A stretch of DNA of 47,500 nt from Chrysomallon squamiferum (GCA_012295275.1 CM022665.1:22795002-22842501); one strand, 5' to 3'; shown: positions 25,134 to 36,470, numbered from the stretch's first letter. Made by a program: numbers and translations. The notes: generated from the letters alone by a model not told the origin.

Positions 25134-25371
25134 CATGCTGATGGATGTTTGTTTGCATAGGTATGTATATTTATATGTATTTACGTATGTATGTATATAT
25201 GTTTGTATGTATGTATGTATTGATGTTTACATGTATTTACGTACGTATGTATGTATGTTATTTTGCATATGTATGTATCTGTATATGTATCTATGTATGT
25301 ATGTACATACGTAGTTTCTTACCTTGAGCTTGGTTAACAAGTGTAAAAACGACTGCCCAAATGAAATACAT
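19096..25371 (-). CDS. Divergent ionotropic glutamate receptor-like channel, copy A
   Basis: Eleven exons, 5' to 3': 25323-25371, 24383-24541, 23673-23866, 23146-23295, 22456-22623, 21842-21942, 21360-21447, 20544-20877, 20100-20317, 19687-19952, 19096-19336. All phases join into 655 aa plus TGA. Residues 1-16 are a signal peptide. About 17-190 resemble only the later part of an iGluR amino-terminal domain ([34 protein letters not shown]). The S1 half carries YEGYSIDIL and, with Arg318 as the ligand-carboxylate Arg, [15 protein letters not shown]1 is at about 357-377, the pore loop at 400-415, and M3 carries [11 protein letters not shown] (442-452). S2 follows, then M4 at about 616-640 and a short tail. 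Usual iGluRs are 850-950 aa. Ile481-Ile482 and Ser533 replace the Ser/Thr pair and acidic residue that bind glutamate, and Tyr413-Lys414 lie at the Q/R/N filter site. A ligand-gated channel of unknown ligand, or a modulatory subunit, is the best reading. Confidence 0.9.
21696..21760. repeat. (GA)n in intron 6 of copy A
   Basis: About 32 GA units between exons 6 and 7. Copy B has an independent-length tract at the same intron position (28981-29068), so the microsatellite predates the duplication. Confidence 0.97.
22768..22861 (-). pseudogene. Decayed second copy of exon 10 inside intron 4 (copy A)
   Basis: Plus-strand bases 22768-22861 align with 19708-19798, the exon 10 segment encoding [17 protein letters not shown] (shared anchors GTTGCC, GAAAG, AATTCATG, CAACGAG/CCAGCGAG, TTCTTCT). 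Similarity is roughly three quarters by eye, with no usable splice ends. Orientation matches the host gene. A shortened version survives in copy B. Confidence 0.7.
23318..23359. repeat. (ATT)n in intron 3 of copy A
   Basis: About 14 ATT units. The homologous array in copy B (30207-30267) is interrupted by an ATTA-type stretch. Confidence 0.95.
24568..25018. repeat. Duplicated flanks around the SINE in intron 1 of copy A
   Basis: About 46 bases at 24667-24712 (ATGTAGTTTAAGATCTTGAA...CGTCTGA) recur at 24968-25014. About 50 bases with the core GTAATACCGTACTAATGCCAT recur at about 24585 and 25043. The SINE lies between the paired copies. Copy B has one diverged version only (about 31355-31390), so the rearrangement happened after the gene duplication or was removed from B. 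Confidence 0.7.
24722..24962 (-). mobile_element. tRNA-derived SINE in intron 1 of copy A
   Basis: On the minus strand a Pol III A box, TGGCCCAACAGT (24849-24860), matches TRGCNNARYNGG at 11 of 12 positions. A B box, GTTCGAGTCTC (24796-24806), follows at about 42 bases. The GC content is well above the surrounding intron. The open frame across it is a shadow. Ends are approximate. The element is absent from copy B. Confidence 0.7.
25073..25315. repeat. (TA)n plus (GTAT)n compound array in intron 1 of copy A
   Basis: About 28 TA units (25073-25129), then a long imperfect GTAT/GTATAT array. It runs up to the exon 1 donor at 25318-25322. The homologous site in copy B has only a short (GT)n/(GTAT)n run (about 31395-31490). 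Confidence 0.95.
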
Positions 25372-25818
25372 TCCAACGTTTAACTAAACAGTTCCGTGTG
25401 ACTCAGAATCAGGAATTAAATATTTAACAGTACATTAAACATTTGATGATAATGTGACTAGTATCTGTTTATTCATAAATAATTGCTTGCATGCTGTAGT
25501 AATCGATGTGATCAAATGTTGAAAAAGTCAGGATGTAGAATAAATGTTCATAAGTAAAATAATAAACATAAAAACAATTATTTTTCGTTTAAAACGTATT
25601 GTTTCTATAACAATGAGACGTAATCGTTTCGTATATATAAATATATTCCCTAATAAAGCAACAAATGCATGTTTTGTATCCGAATTGATTCTCATGAGAC
25701 ATCGAGAGATAAATAAATTCATATTTTCTTTGTTTTTTTACACTCTGTATTTACTCTTCCCGTTTGATAATCTAAGCTACTGAAGAGCAATCTTAATTGA
25801 CTATTTTGTCGATAATCG

Positions 25819-25937
<119 letters not shown>

Positions 25938-25979
25938 TTCTATTGTATTGGACAGTTTCTAACGCTCGGACTAATGCAG

Positions 25980-25985
25980 TTTATT
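25980..25985 (-). terminator. Candidate polyadenylation signal, iGluR copy B
   Basis: AATAAA on the minus strand about 236 bases after the copy B stop, homologous to the signal at 18883-18888. Confidence 0.5.
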
Positions 25986-26220
25986 CACAGGAATTCAGAA
26001 ACCCGAGAAAAAGGTTAGTAACAAGAATTTTAGTTAGAGAAAAGCGAGAACATACATCTGGGATCCACTTTTCTGGAATGAAGATACAAACAACAACAAA
26101 AAATTAAATAACAAAAATTATTAGAACCTCTTTAATAAAGAAAAGTCTGATTAATAAAAAAAAGTCCAAACTATCGAATCAAATACATTCATCTTGTTGT
26201 TTTAGTTCCACTGTTAAATG

Positions 26221-28972
26221 CTATAAAAGTTTGCACTTAACAAAACTAGAAACTACTTCAAGAATTAGAATCAAAGTTGCGAATCCTATTCCAGCAACGG
26301 ACAGGATAAAAATACTTCTAACATCGCCAATTTTCAAAGATTTTTCTCGAACATGTTTTTCAGTACAGGGTTGTTTAAACCATTTCTTTTTTAAGTTAGC
26401 GAGAACTCCATTGTCGATAAGATGAGATAATCTGTAGAAGAAGAACAAAGGAAACATGAACACTTTTGCAGTTGTTATAAGTCCAAAAAATAATCAACAC
26501 AATGTCCAGCATCGTCATCACCACCAGCAACAACAATAAGAAAAAACCCACAACACACACAAAAATAAAAAATATTTACAAAAATCAAATGAACTTCAGA
26601 AAATACCAAAACAGACCAGAAACGAAAACAATTTCACCACCATCACGACAACAGCCAAAAAAAAGAACAACAAACAAAACAACCAACAAAAAATTCATTT
26701 CCTTGAGAAGCAAATAACAGATCAACAAGTGAAGAGTATAAGAAGAAGACGAAGAAGAAGAAGAAGAAGAAAAAGAAAATAAAAAATAAAATAAAATAAA
26801 TAAATAATAAATTAATAGTAAAAAAGAACTGGGTTCTAGAAAATCTAACTAATTCGAAAGGGTATTAACGTATGAAATTCTTTGCAAAATAACACCATAT
26901 TTCAAAGCATTTAACAGAACAGCATGTCATTTACTATAATTAACACAAAAAACGTCAGTATTCAACTACTTCAATACATTTTACCCGTTAAATTTAAAAT
27001 CATGGTGGTGCTTTTTTTTTGTTTTTAATTAAATATTTTTCTACACTCACATTTTCTCAAAATCTTTGATATATGGTGATGCAGTAGGAACGCCGAAAGC
27101 AAGATGTTGCCAACTGAAAGGAGAATTCATGAAAACCAGCGAGCAGTGATTTCTCCTAAGCCAGGTGCCAAACATTTTATTGACGATCCATCCATATTTC
27201 CCTTTCAGAGTTCTTTGTATAATGTAGTTTTGATCAGTACTCAGGATACCTGGATCTGTCTGTACTCTTTGCTGAATAGCAGTCCAAGCTTGCTTGACTT
27301 CTCCAGTCTTTGCTTTCTGAAAAGACAAATGACTAAACGTATTATACATAGACAGACAGACTGACAGAAAGTCAGTCAGGTTGGCAGGCACACAGACAAA
27401 AAGAGACACACTTAGAATATGTACCTATAGATGAATGAACATGAGATTAGGAATTTTGACTCACCTCCATTATTACACTGATGATTCCCTCGGAAAAAAT
27501 ACCAAAGGTATATTCCCTGTTTACAGTAAGTTCTCCTAATGTTCTGAAAGGAACTCTGGGTTTTCGTACAGTCAGGTTTGCAACTAGATTCGATGTATAG
27601 CTAGCTGTGATGATAATCAAAAATAAACTCCAACAAGCAATGAGCAGTCTGCTCGAGGACGTTCTGGGATTTGTAGTTGTTGCTTGTAAAATAAAATTTA
27701 AATGTAAGTGAGGCATCATGTGATGTAGTCAAGCGATCAAACTATATTGCTTTAAAAAGCTGTAAATTGAAATTAACTATCAATAACTATATTGTTTTAA
27801 AAAGTTAAAATGAACTATTCTTGCTTTAATGAACGGTGTTCATAATTTCCTTCTTCGGGGAATTATAATTATTTCAGACGAAGAAAATATATTGAAAATG
27901 TTACTTACATCTATAAGTAAGGGATGCAACAACAAACCAGAAAGTTGATTTCAAATAAATCAAAAGTCTTCTGTAAGATACTCTCTCTCTTGGATGTGAC
28001 TTTCTATGTCCAAACAATTGCAACAAAGCAAAGAGAAGACAGAAAACTCCGGCTGAAATCCCAATCAACACAAACACAATTGGTTTGAACTGTCTGATGT
28101 ACGTATACCAGTAATCATCATTAAACTCGTCTCTTTTGTAGAGAACATCAACTTCGTCTGACACTACTGGTGGTTCAAGAAAATGCATCACTTTTGCCCG
28201 ATCTTCGTGAACTGTCACGCTGGCTATTTGTAAATCAGCTTCCTATGATATATATTTGACAATAGTTACTATCTTTTTTTGTTATGAAGATTATAAAAAT
28301 AAACTGAATATACATATCAAATTGTCTTTGTTTTTGTCAATGGATAATAACAATAATTCAGACAATTCTGGATTTCCTACAATATCTTAAATGTCTATAA
28401 AGCAAAAGGAAATAGTAATGTCTTCATGATTTTGATCTGGTTTTAGACTGTAAATTCTTCAGTAGAAAGGTTTTATAGCTGTCTTCTTTGTTCAAAGCAG
28501 AAGAAGAGTAAGAAAAAGAATCAAAGAAGGATGAAGATAAATGTAGAAGGTGAAATAAGATATTAAAATACCTGTATAAAAAGGTTTACTTGAGACATTT
28601 TAAAACGACATTTTATAATAAAAGTTGAATACTACTTTCTCTTACTCTTCTTGCCATCTTGCCGACAACTCCGGTCCATGAACCATTTTTCTTCAGTCCC
28701 CACGTCTTATCTTCAGGTTCTTTAATTATATATCTAGTTATTACAAAGCAATTTTATCTAACTTAGGATTTTGTATTTCAGACATTTTAACAGCATGGTC
28801 TTCCTGTAGATTTTACAAATAAAAGTGGAGAGAAAGAAATATAAATCGACAATAGAGACAGATAGAAAGAGAAAAAGAAATAGATATTTAATTTTTTAAA
28901 TATAATATTTTTACACATTACAGTTAGGAATACGAATCTTAACTTTCGACATAGAGTTTACTATTAGTACAT

Positions 28973-29070
<98 letters not shown>

Positions 29071-30203
29071 AGCGATAGATAATCAGCGAATTAGAATAAT
29101 TTTAAAATACTAGTTATTTTGTAATAGAAATTTTACCGTAATCGACTACTTACGTAAAATTAAGAAAGCTGGCCATTATGTTGAGTATATCTATGCTATA
29201 TCCTTCGTAGGTAACCATTCCATTTTTATAAACAGTTGATGAGAAATCACCATCCTACCAAAGTGAAAATGTATATTTATATAATCAGTGGAAATATATT
29301 TTCTGACTGACTTACGTGATAAAACTGAGTGAATGTTAGGAATGGAGACACTTTTGAAATGTTTTTACCTAATAATATAGTTTGAAAACAATAGCTATAC
29401 TTACGTCTACCGTTAAAACAAGCAGCCGTTTTCCATTGTATTTATATTTGATATTTGGGAAAATGTCGTCTGTTGTTACTGTGCAATGGTTTATCTGTAC
29501 TTCTATCAGCGATGGGGACGGATTTGAACTCCTGATGGTAAATATTTTTATATTATTCTTTGGACATCCGTCCTGAAACATAGACAAACTTTAAAAAGAT
29601 CACTTTTAAATAGATGAAAAAAATCCCTTTTGGCTTTTGTTAAATAAAGATACGCATTTCTAGCCGAAAGAATGACTCACAGTAAAATTATTTCGTATAA
29701 GAGAAAGAAAAATTCATGGAAATCAACGAGAAATAAATTCTTCTTATCCATTTGATATATTCTTTATTTCTCTTTGCTGCATATGTTTTGCAAATGATGT
29801 TACTTTCAATTAGAATATAGGATGCCCACCTTGGAATATCGAGTTTATTAAGGAGAAATAATATCGATATTTTCTAATTTTAAGTAGACGCTTTGAATAA
29901 TGAAAAAAGATAAAATAGTCGCATAAAATCTAAGAAACAAAAATAAAAATGATTTATGAATAAACTAAAAATCAAAAAATCAAGGAAAAAAGAAAGAAGA
30001 AAAATCGCAACAAAAAGAAACAGATTTCTATACCACGCTTAGTGATGAAACAAAAACTACATTTTCCAAATTGGTGGTCCACATTGTTACACTGTTTTTA
30101 CAGGAATCATCAGAAATTATAATCCACTTGGATCTGTGTCCATAATCCGATGTCCGATTGGAATTCAGATCGAAGTCGTTCACCTTAACAAAACAAAGGT
30201 GTA

Positions 30204-30237
<34 letters not shown>

Positions 30238-30978
30238 TAATTAATTAATTAATTATTATTATTATTAAATCATTTTATTAAGAAAGAAATAACAGTGAGT
30301 TCTTAAAGAAAGTGAGAAAGAAGTAACGGTATTGTAAAACTAATTAAATATATATATAATATATGCACCACCATGAAAATGCAACCGTCATAATCATCAT
30401 CACCATCATCATAATCATCATCAACACCATCATTATCATGATTATTTCCACCGTATTATTGTCATCACCACAGTCACTATTGTGTTCATCATCATTAGAA
30501 TAATAATATTAGCACTGTGTCCTGTAAAGAGAACCACGACTTAACTATCTACCTGTTTAAGGATAGCTGAGACAGATGTACACTGTCCTATGAAGATGAA
30601 ATTTAGATGGTCAGCTGTGTGGTACAGTTCATCGAGGAAGACTCGAATGTCTGTTTCCGAATCAAAATTGTCAACATTCGTCAGCTGAGCTAGTATCTGG
30701 AACTGAGTGTGGTCCAAGGCCGCAGACATACCGTGAACAATGTTTTCTGTGACACAAATGATGAAAGTGTAATCAGTAATTCAAAATATCTATTGAACAT
30801 TATTATTTACAGCTTTTTAACAAACAAAAACAGTTAACAACAGGGAAGTACCGACTGTTAAAATCCCGACAATTAAAATATGTACTTAGGTTTTGAATCG
30901 TAGTTTCGTATAATTATTTGATTTTGTTCTGCCCAAACCAATTAAGCTTGACCTGAAGAAATTTCTAATTTCTTAATA

Positions 30979-31011
<33 letters not shown>

Positions 31012-31558
31012 AGAAGTAGAAAAAAAGATCCATTTTGTTTATCGAGCTAGTGAATGCGTCTCTGTGATGAACGATCTTTCACTATTAAACTCACTGAAAA
31101 GACCAAGCGTTAGTAATATGATTATATTTTAAAAAATAACTTAGAATTTTACCTCCAACATTGTCAAACAGTATGACGACACTTTTCCATGCCAGCTGAC
31201 GTAACAGACAGGCAGAGGTTTTGAAGAGAGAATCTGAAGCGTTTTGTTCTTTTGGGTCACATCTATCGGTACGAATCAAATAAGTATCTCCGTTTCCTTC
31301 ATTCTGGCAAGCTTCAAATTAAAGAAAACAAGAATAGAGACTGCTGCTAGTTCGATTTAAATACTAAAATATAGTGCTGTACTAATGCCCAGTGTGTCTG
31401 TGTGTGTGGGTGTGTGAGTGTGTGAGTGTGTGTGTGTATATGTGTCTGATGTATATGTATATAATGTATCTGTGTATGTATATAAGTGAGTATACATGTA
31501 GTTTCTTACCTTGAGCTTGATTAACAAGTGTAAAAACGACTGCCCAAATGAAATACAT
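26221..31558 (-). CDS. Divergent ionotropic glutamate receptor-like channel, copy B
   Basis: Exons, 5' to 3': 31510-31558, 31153-31311, 30553-30746, 30034-30183, 29405-29572, 29154-29254, 28646-28733, 27909-28242, 27465-27682, 27051-27316, 26221-26431. Every exon has the same length and phase as in copy A except the last, which stops earlier (TAG), giving 645 aa. Exons 3 and 4 look identical to copy A by eye. Differences cluster in the ligand-binding and channel parts: ASVTV for ASLTV before Arg318, SDEVDV for SEDVDV, FGHRK for YGYRK after M1, Tyr413-Arg414 for Tyr413-Lys414 at the filter, TVRKPR for TAQKYR after M3, Asn533 for Ser533 in S2, and FATLI for FAVVI in M4. Intact open frames and splice sites argue for a functional gene. 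It may pair with copy A in a heteromer, which is an inference from the family's tetrameric assembly. Confidence 0.9.
28981..29068. repeat. (GA)n in intron 6 of copy B
   Basis: About 44 GA units, homologous in position to 21696-21760. Confidence 0.97.
29701..29751 (-). pseudogene. Shortened exon 10 relic in intron 4 (copy B)
   Basis: Matches the latter part of the relic at 22768-22861 almost base for base, but lacks its first 50 or so bases through a deletion. Its presence in both units dates the exon-relic insertion before the tandem duplication. Confidence 0.65.
30207..30267. repeat. (ATT)n/(ATTA)n in intron 3 of copy B
   Basis: ATT array interrupted by about six AATT/ATTA units; it corresponds to 23318-23359. 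Confidence 0.93.
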
Positions 31559-31969
31559 TCCAACGTTTAACTAAACAGTTCCGTGTGACTCAGAATCAGG
31601 AATTAAATATTTAACAGTACATTAAACATTTGATGATAATGTAAATATTATCTGTTTATTCAGAAATAATTGCTCTCATGCTGTAGTGATCAAAATGGTT
31701 AAATTTTGCAAACTCAGGATGTAGAATAAATGCTATAAATATTATTTCGAATATCAAAAACGGTAGCAATCGGCCATTTTGAAAAATGTTGACTAATAGC
31801 CCACGAACTCTAAGTTATACAAATTATCTGAATACAATATCAAATAAAAATAATTACAAAGAATAAACCTAAAAATAATTATTTTGCATTTAATACGTAT
31901 TGTTATTCGGTTTAAACAAACATAATTTTGTTTGAAAACCTGACAATCTATGCTATAAGAGTGAGATAT

Positions 31970-32190
31970 AACCGTTTCACATATATGTTCCCTAATAAAG
32001 CAACAAATGCAAGTTTTGTATCTGAATCGATTTTCAGGAGACCTCGAGAGATAAATAAATTCACATTTCTGTTATTTCTGTTTTCTTTTTAACACTGTAT
32101 TTACTCTACCCGTTTGATAATGAAAGCTGTTGAAGGATTCACTTACATTAAAATGTAGCTGAAGAGCAATCTAAATAGACTGTTTTATCA
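31970..32190. repeat. Third, partial copy of the duplication boundary segment
   Basis: Carries CCCTAATAAAGCAACAAATG, the GAGACCTCGAGAGATAAATAAATTCA segment in diverged form, and CTGAAGAGCAATCT, matching about 25640-25790 in unit B's boundary. It is more diverged than the other two boundary copies are from each other. Beyond about 32190 the match is lost. Confidence 0.85.
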
Positions 32191-32781
32191 ATGTTATATC
32201 CTGCTTTTATTTTGCATGTGTCAGGTCGCTATTTACAATGCTGTTTTCGTATATGATTTCAGAATAACATTTTATAGATAATGATGATTTGACTTAGGAA
32301 ATCGACAGTCACTTTCGGGGCTTTTGTTATTAACTGGCAGCAGTTCATACATTACACGTATATTCCCATGGACACGGTGATGTAAACCTTTGTCTTAAAT
32401 AAACGAATCGAGGGAGACCGGCCGGAGAGGACAAGCTATTACTGATTCTTCGACCAGTTCTATCCGAGTCTCGTCCTGAAGATCATGGTACCTTCTTCAT
32501 TCTTCGTCTCCTTCTTCTTTAGGATTTCGTATACTTTTTTTCGTGTTTATTTTGAGCGAGAGTTGATACATTAATATTACATAAAAACACAGAGACAATT
32601 GTATAGGACACAAATTTACTTTTGTTTTCCAATAGTCAAAAATAGTATTTAAATTTGCCACTGTATATTAATAATATGCACTGTGAATTTTAATTTATTC
32701 AGTTTATGTCATCGTAATTAAATCGTTTTGAAATTTATGTATATTGGACTCGAAAGAAAAGAACAACCCCGGTGTAACAAA
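32191..32781. other. Intergenic DNA upstream of the inverted relic
   Basis: No gene is supported. A somewhat GC-richer patch at 32350-32510 (containing GGAGACCGGCCGGAGAGG) stands out from its surroundings, but I cannot identify it. Confidence 0.4.
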
Positions 32782-32833
32782 ATGAAATCTTTAGTTATCG
32801 CAGTTTTATTAATAACCAGTGGTGCTGATAAAG
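32782..32833 (+). pseudogene. Orphan signal-peptide exon of the inverted iGluR relic
   Basis: ATG at 32782 begins MKSLVIAVLLITSGADK, followed by AAAG|GTAAGA. The exon is 52 nt and ends in phase 1. Exon 1 of copies A and B is 49 nt, encodes a 16-residue leader and also ends in phase 1. It lies upstream of, and in the same orientation as, the relic exons at 33.75-35.1 kb. It is therefore probably exon 1 of that decayed paralogue, with exons 2-8 lost. A start exon of some other gene is possible. Confidence 0.5.
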
Positions 32834-32857
32834 GTAAGACAAATTGCGATTTGTGTA

Positions 32858-32943
32858 TATATATATATACACACATGTATGTATGTATGTATATGTGTGT
32901 GTATGTATGTATGTATGTATGTATGTATGTATGTGTGTGTGTG
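32858..32943. repeat. (TA)n/(GTAT)n/(GT)n compound array
   Basis: Sits directly after the orphan exon, in its would-be intron 1, as a similar array does in intron 1 of copies A and B. Confidence 0.93.
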
Positions 32944-33175
32944 TTTAAAGAGTTTAAACCTACAGTGTGTATCTGAACTGGCGTGTCAGCATCAGCTGTT
33001 TGTTATCTGTTCGTGGTTTTCGAATTCTTCAGGCTCGAAGAGAATAATCAGGAAAGATATGCTACCTCTTTAGAATCGAATTATTTGGTTCATGGTGGCT
33101 TCCTTGGGTCAACGATGTAAACAGTTTAATTTTGTGTTACTTATCTATCACAGTAATTTCCCCAGTCTCATAATA

Positions 33176-33331
33176 ATAATAATAACAACAACAACAACCA
33201 CAACAACAACAACAGTGATAATAGTAATAAAATGAGAGTAGCACTAGCGGGGTAGTAGTAGTAGCAGTGGTATAAGTAGGAGTAGTAATAGCAGTAGTAA
33301 TAATGATAGTTGTAATATTAGTAGTAGTAGT

Positions 33332-33404
<73 letters not shown>
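33176..33404. repeat. Trinucleotide arrays (AAC)n, (AGT)n, (AGC)n
   Basis: A cluster of related triplets: an AAT/AAC run (33176-33212), then imperfect GTA, then AGT-AGC-AGT blocks (about 33313-33404). The AGC core is about 15 units long. The translated poly-Ala/poly-Val frame is an artefact. Confidence 0.95.
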
Positions 33405-33405
<1 letters not shown>

Positions 33406-33496
33406 AATCAGAAGTAATTAAGCATCAATATTTATCTCAAAGGTCAAAATGCATATTATTAAGTGTAAAAATGAAACAAGAAAAACTTTTCTGACA

Positions 33497-33625
33497 GGGT
33501 TATGGTTACAGCAAGGGTTATAATCAATGTTAGGGCAACGGTTAGAATTAACGTCAGGGTAAAGGTTTGGGTTACGGTTTTTGTTAGGATTTGTTTTAGG
33601 GTTCAAGTTACGATAAGGATTTATT
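33497..33625. repeat. Degenerate GGGTTA-type (telomere-like) array
   Basis: About 20 imperfect hexamers such as AGGGTTATGGTTA, TTAGGGCAACGG, GGTTTGGGTTACGG and TTTTAGGGTTCAAG. They read as variants of TTAGGG/GGTTA in a single orientation. Spacing drifts around multiples of six. Confidence 0.65.
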
Positions 33626-34335
33626 TGCTTAAATATCAGTCTGTTGTCCATCTTTTAACAGTAGGATTTACATAAATGTTTTTTTTTTTTTTTTTTTTTT
33701 TTTTGTTTCTTCTTTATTATTACAACAGCCGCTTACCATTCAGCCAAGATCCGAATTTGATGTCACAGAAGGAGAAAGTTCCTTTCAGAAACCTGGGCAA
33801 ACTTGTTGATAACAAAGACTTCAACTGGGGAATGTCCTCCACTGAGCTTCAGACAGTTATATTTGAAGTGATACATTAATGTAATATTTTAAAAATAGTT
33901 TTAAAGATTTATAAATACGTAGCACTTACGAAAAAAACAACAAAAAAAACAACAACAACAACAACAATACTATAAAAATAATAATGTAGCAATAATGAAA
34001 ACTAGTATTCAAATATTATGAAGCAGTTACTAATAATATTAAAGTTGTGAAAAGAATATTTCCATGAACAGATATATTGTTATTCAGAAAGCAAATTCGG
34101 AAGATATGACAAACATGACTAAAACAGATCCTGGCATTCTGCACAGAAAAAGTCATTCATGGAAAGTATGCCTGGATAACTGTACAGAAAACATGGCAAC
34201 ACAAAAAGAAGATCAAACTGTTCTTTAGTTTTTATGAATTCTCCTATTCTCAGTTCATAACATCTCGTTCTTGCTGTCCCGAACGGCTCTCATTACACTG
34301 ACGATTTCGAATTAAATGTAAGTTTGACAGTATAA

Positions 34336-34339
<4 letters not shown>

Positions 34340-34421
<82 letters not shown>
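34340..34421. repeat. (CT)n microsatellite
   Basis: About 40 CT units inside the relic, between its second and third exon pieces. Confidence 0.97.
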
Positions 34422-34423
<2 letters not shown>

Positions 34424-34619
34424 AAGATGGCTTTACATTGAATAACTACTATACATTAGCAACAAAGGATACTTCACGTGCACACATCACAATTTTTATA
34501 CACATCTTTCTGTATAAATGTATATTTAAAGTGGTAATATATGTGATGATCATAATTATAATATTAACTTTATTAAAACTAATACGGCTAAAATTTAATC
34601 TTTCTGTGTATATATGTAT

Positions 34620-34754
34620 GTATATATATATGTGTGTGTGTGCGTGCGTGTGTGTGTGTGTGTGTCTTTATGTATTATAAATGTATGTGTTATTCGTTTT
34701 ACAGTAAGTAATGTTAGTGTTATGTATTTTACAGTAATAGTGCATAGAGAGAGA

Positions 34755-34793
<39 letters not shown>
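34620..34793. repeat. (GTAT)n/(GT)n then (GA)n arrays
   Basis: (GT)n at about 34630-34664 and (GA)n at about 34746-34793, immediately before relic exon 11. Confidence 0.95.
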
Positions 34794-34796
<3 letters not shown>

Positions 34797-35523
34797 AGAG
34801 AGGTTAAAAGAGGTATAAAGAAAAAGAGTAAAATACATAAATTTTAAAGGTTTTGTTTGTTGTTGTTGTCTTGTTGTTTTTTTTTTAAATTATCCTCTGT
34901 GAATGACAATGGTTTTCTGAGCAAACTGAAAAAGAAATGGTTTAAACAGTCATGCAAGGACAACAGAAATGAAACAACATTAACATTTGTGAGAACAAAG
35001 GCAGTTTATGATATTAGAAGTATATTGTATTTCTCAGCTGCTGGGATCGGACTGCTCAGTTATTCTCTGTGCAGAAATAATGTTTCGACATTTATGTGAT
35101 GTTTCTCCAAAGCTGGATCAGAAAACAAAAACACGGCGCTTATAAATATATGGACACATGTATAGAAATAATCAAAACATACAGATGTATTCCTCTCGTA
35201 CTGACTGGATCCAATAAATCACGGACAAAATATACAGACATAAAAAATGCTAGCACCGTCAGATATTCTTTTCAATATATTCATTATTATTATTATTTTT
35301 TTTTTTTTCAAAAATGAACATTTTCAAATTTAATGAGATCTGAATACCGTTTCGAACTGCTAGAATGTTTTTTTTTTTTTTTTTTTAAATTCATATATAG
35401 TACCAAAATAATTTTAACTTTACATGAATTCATATTACATCTTTACACGTTTAATTTCCCAATAAAAGGAATCATAATAAAAGAGTCTTGTAAAAATTAG
35501 TAAAATAGTATTAATCTTCATGT

Positions 35524-35578
<55 letters not shown>

Positions 35579-35590
35579 TAATAATAATAA
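35524..35590. repeat. (AAT)n array
   Basis: About 20 AAT units with one GAT interruption. Confidence 0.95.
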
Positions 35591-36470
35591 ACTACAACTA
35601 TTACTATCAAAGATAAATAGTAAACAGAGAGAAAAATCTAGACAAACTTAAAACTTATATAAAGCGACTGTTAAAGCACTAAACCTACAATGACTGAGTA
35701 TTCAAAAACCCTTTCTCTCGCGAGTAATTGCACATGTTCCGTTCTCTCTCGTCGAATGATCCTCTGAAAACGTACATTTGTTAAGCTGTATATTCTATGA
35801 GTGTACTGTCGCACCAGCTTCAATGCACAACAAGTTAGGAAATGTAATAGGTTCTTTCTAGCTAATTTTATAAATCACTAATACTAGTTTGGATATGCCA
35901 ACAATTAATTCTGGACTGTACGCTTGATCTTTATTTGGGTAAATCTATGTCATATGACTGATTAACTGTTAAAAGATACATTAATTAACACGTTATGAAT
36001 TTGTTATGGAAACTGTAAGACACTGGCTAGAAATGAATAATGGTGTCTCGATCCTTTGTCTGATCATTTTCTAGATTTATTTTCTTTGAAAGTGCAGTGA
36101 AGTTTAAACGGACAAAAGCTTGAATAAAATGATGTAGAAGACAGCGAATGACAGTTCGACGTTGAAACAAATAAATCTCCAAGCCTAGTCGAGCCATAAA
36201 CCTCGATATTAAATATTTGTTTCTTTTTTTTCATTTAACAGGAACAAATGGATATTCGTCTCGACAAGTGATGATTTTTGGCTGTTGCAACTACTTCTAC
36301 TACTATTATTTCCTCTTTAAATCAAAGAAACTATGTTGAAAAATATATCTTCTCGTTACTTTTGACTATAGATAGATTACAAATATCCATTTATTTTACC
36401 GAATAATTTTATCTTACGGTTATGTATGGTTAGTTATTACTATAGTCAGTTATTATTATTATAGTTTTCT

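Larger units (their letters stand above)
18651..25620. repeat. Tandem duplication unit A (about 7.0 kb)
   Basis: Unit A runs from the boundary segment TAAAGCAACAAATGCATG... (about 18651-18755) to the next copy of that segment (about 25620). It matches unit B (25621 to about 31970) along nearly its whole length, in coding exons, introns and flanks, in direct orientation. Each unit holds one complete minus-strand iGluR-like gene with its upstream region. Confidence 0.93.
33750..35099 (+). pseudogene. Inverted, decayed third iGluR-like gene (exons 9-11)
   Basis: Three pieces follow the order of exons 9, 10 and 11 of copies A and B, on the opposite strand. The first piece (33750-33869) reads KEKVPFRNLGKLV...FEV, the post-M3 linker; M3 itself is missing and replaced by poly-T. 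The second (34088 to about 34270) keeps TDPGIL, GKYAWITV and FMNSP, but in three different frames with an in-frame TAG. The third (about 34889-35099) reads [20 protein letters not shown] plus a weak M4 and stop. Acceptors survive before pieces two and three. The frameshifts and missing channel segment make it a pseudogene. It is far more diverged from A and B than they are from each other. Confidence 0.85.

Noticed and set aside
33303-33494. Poly-Ala/poly-Val protein
   Set aside because: Translated AGC/AGT triplet array without flanking coding signal.
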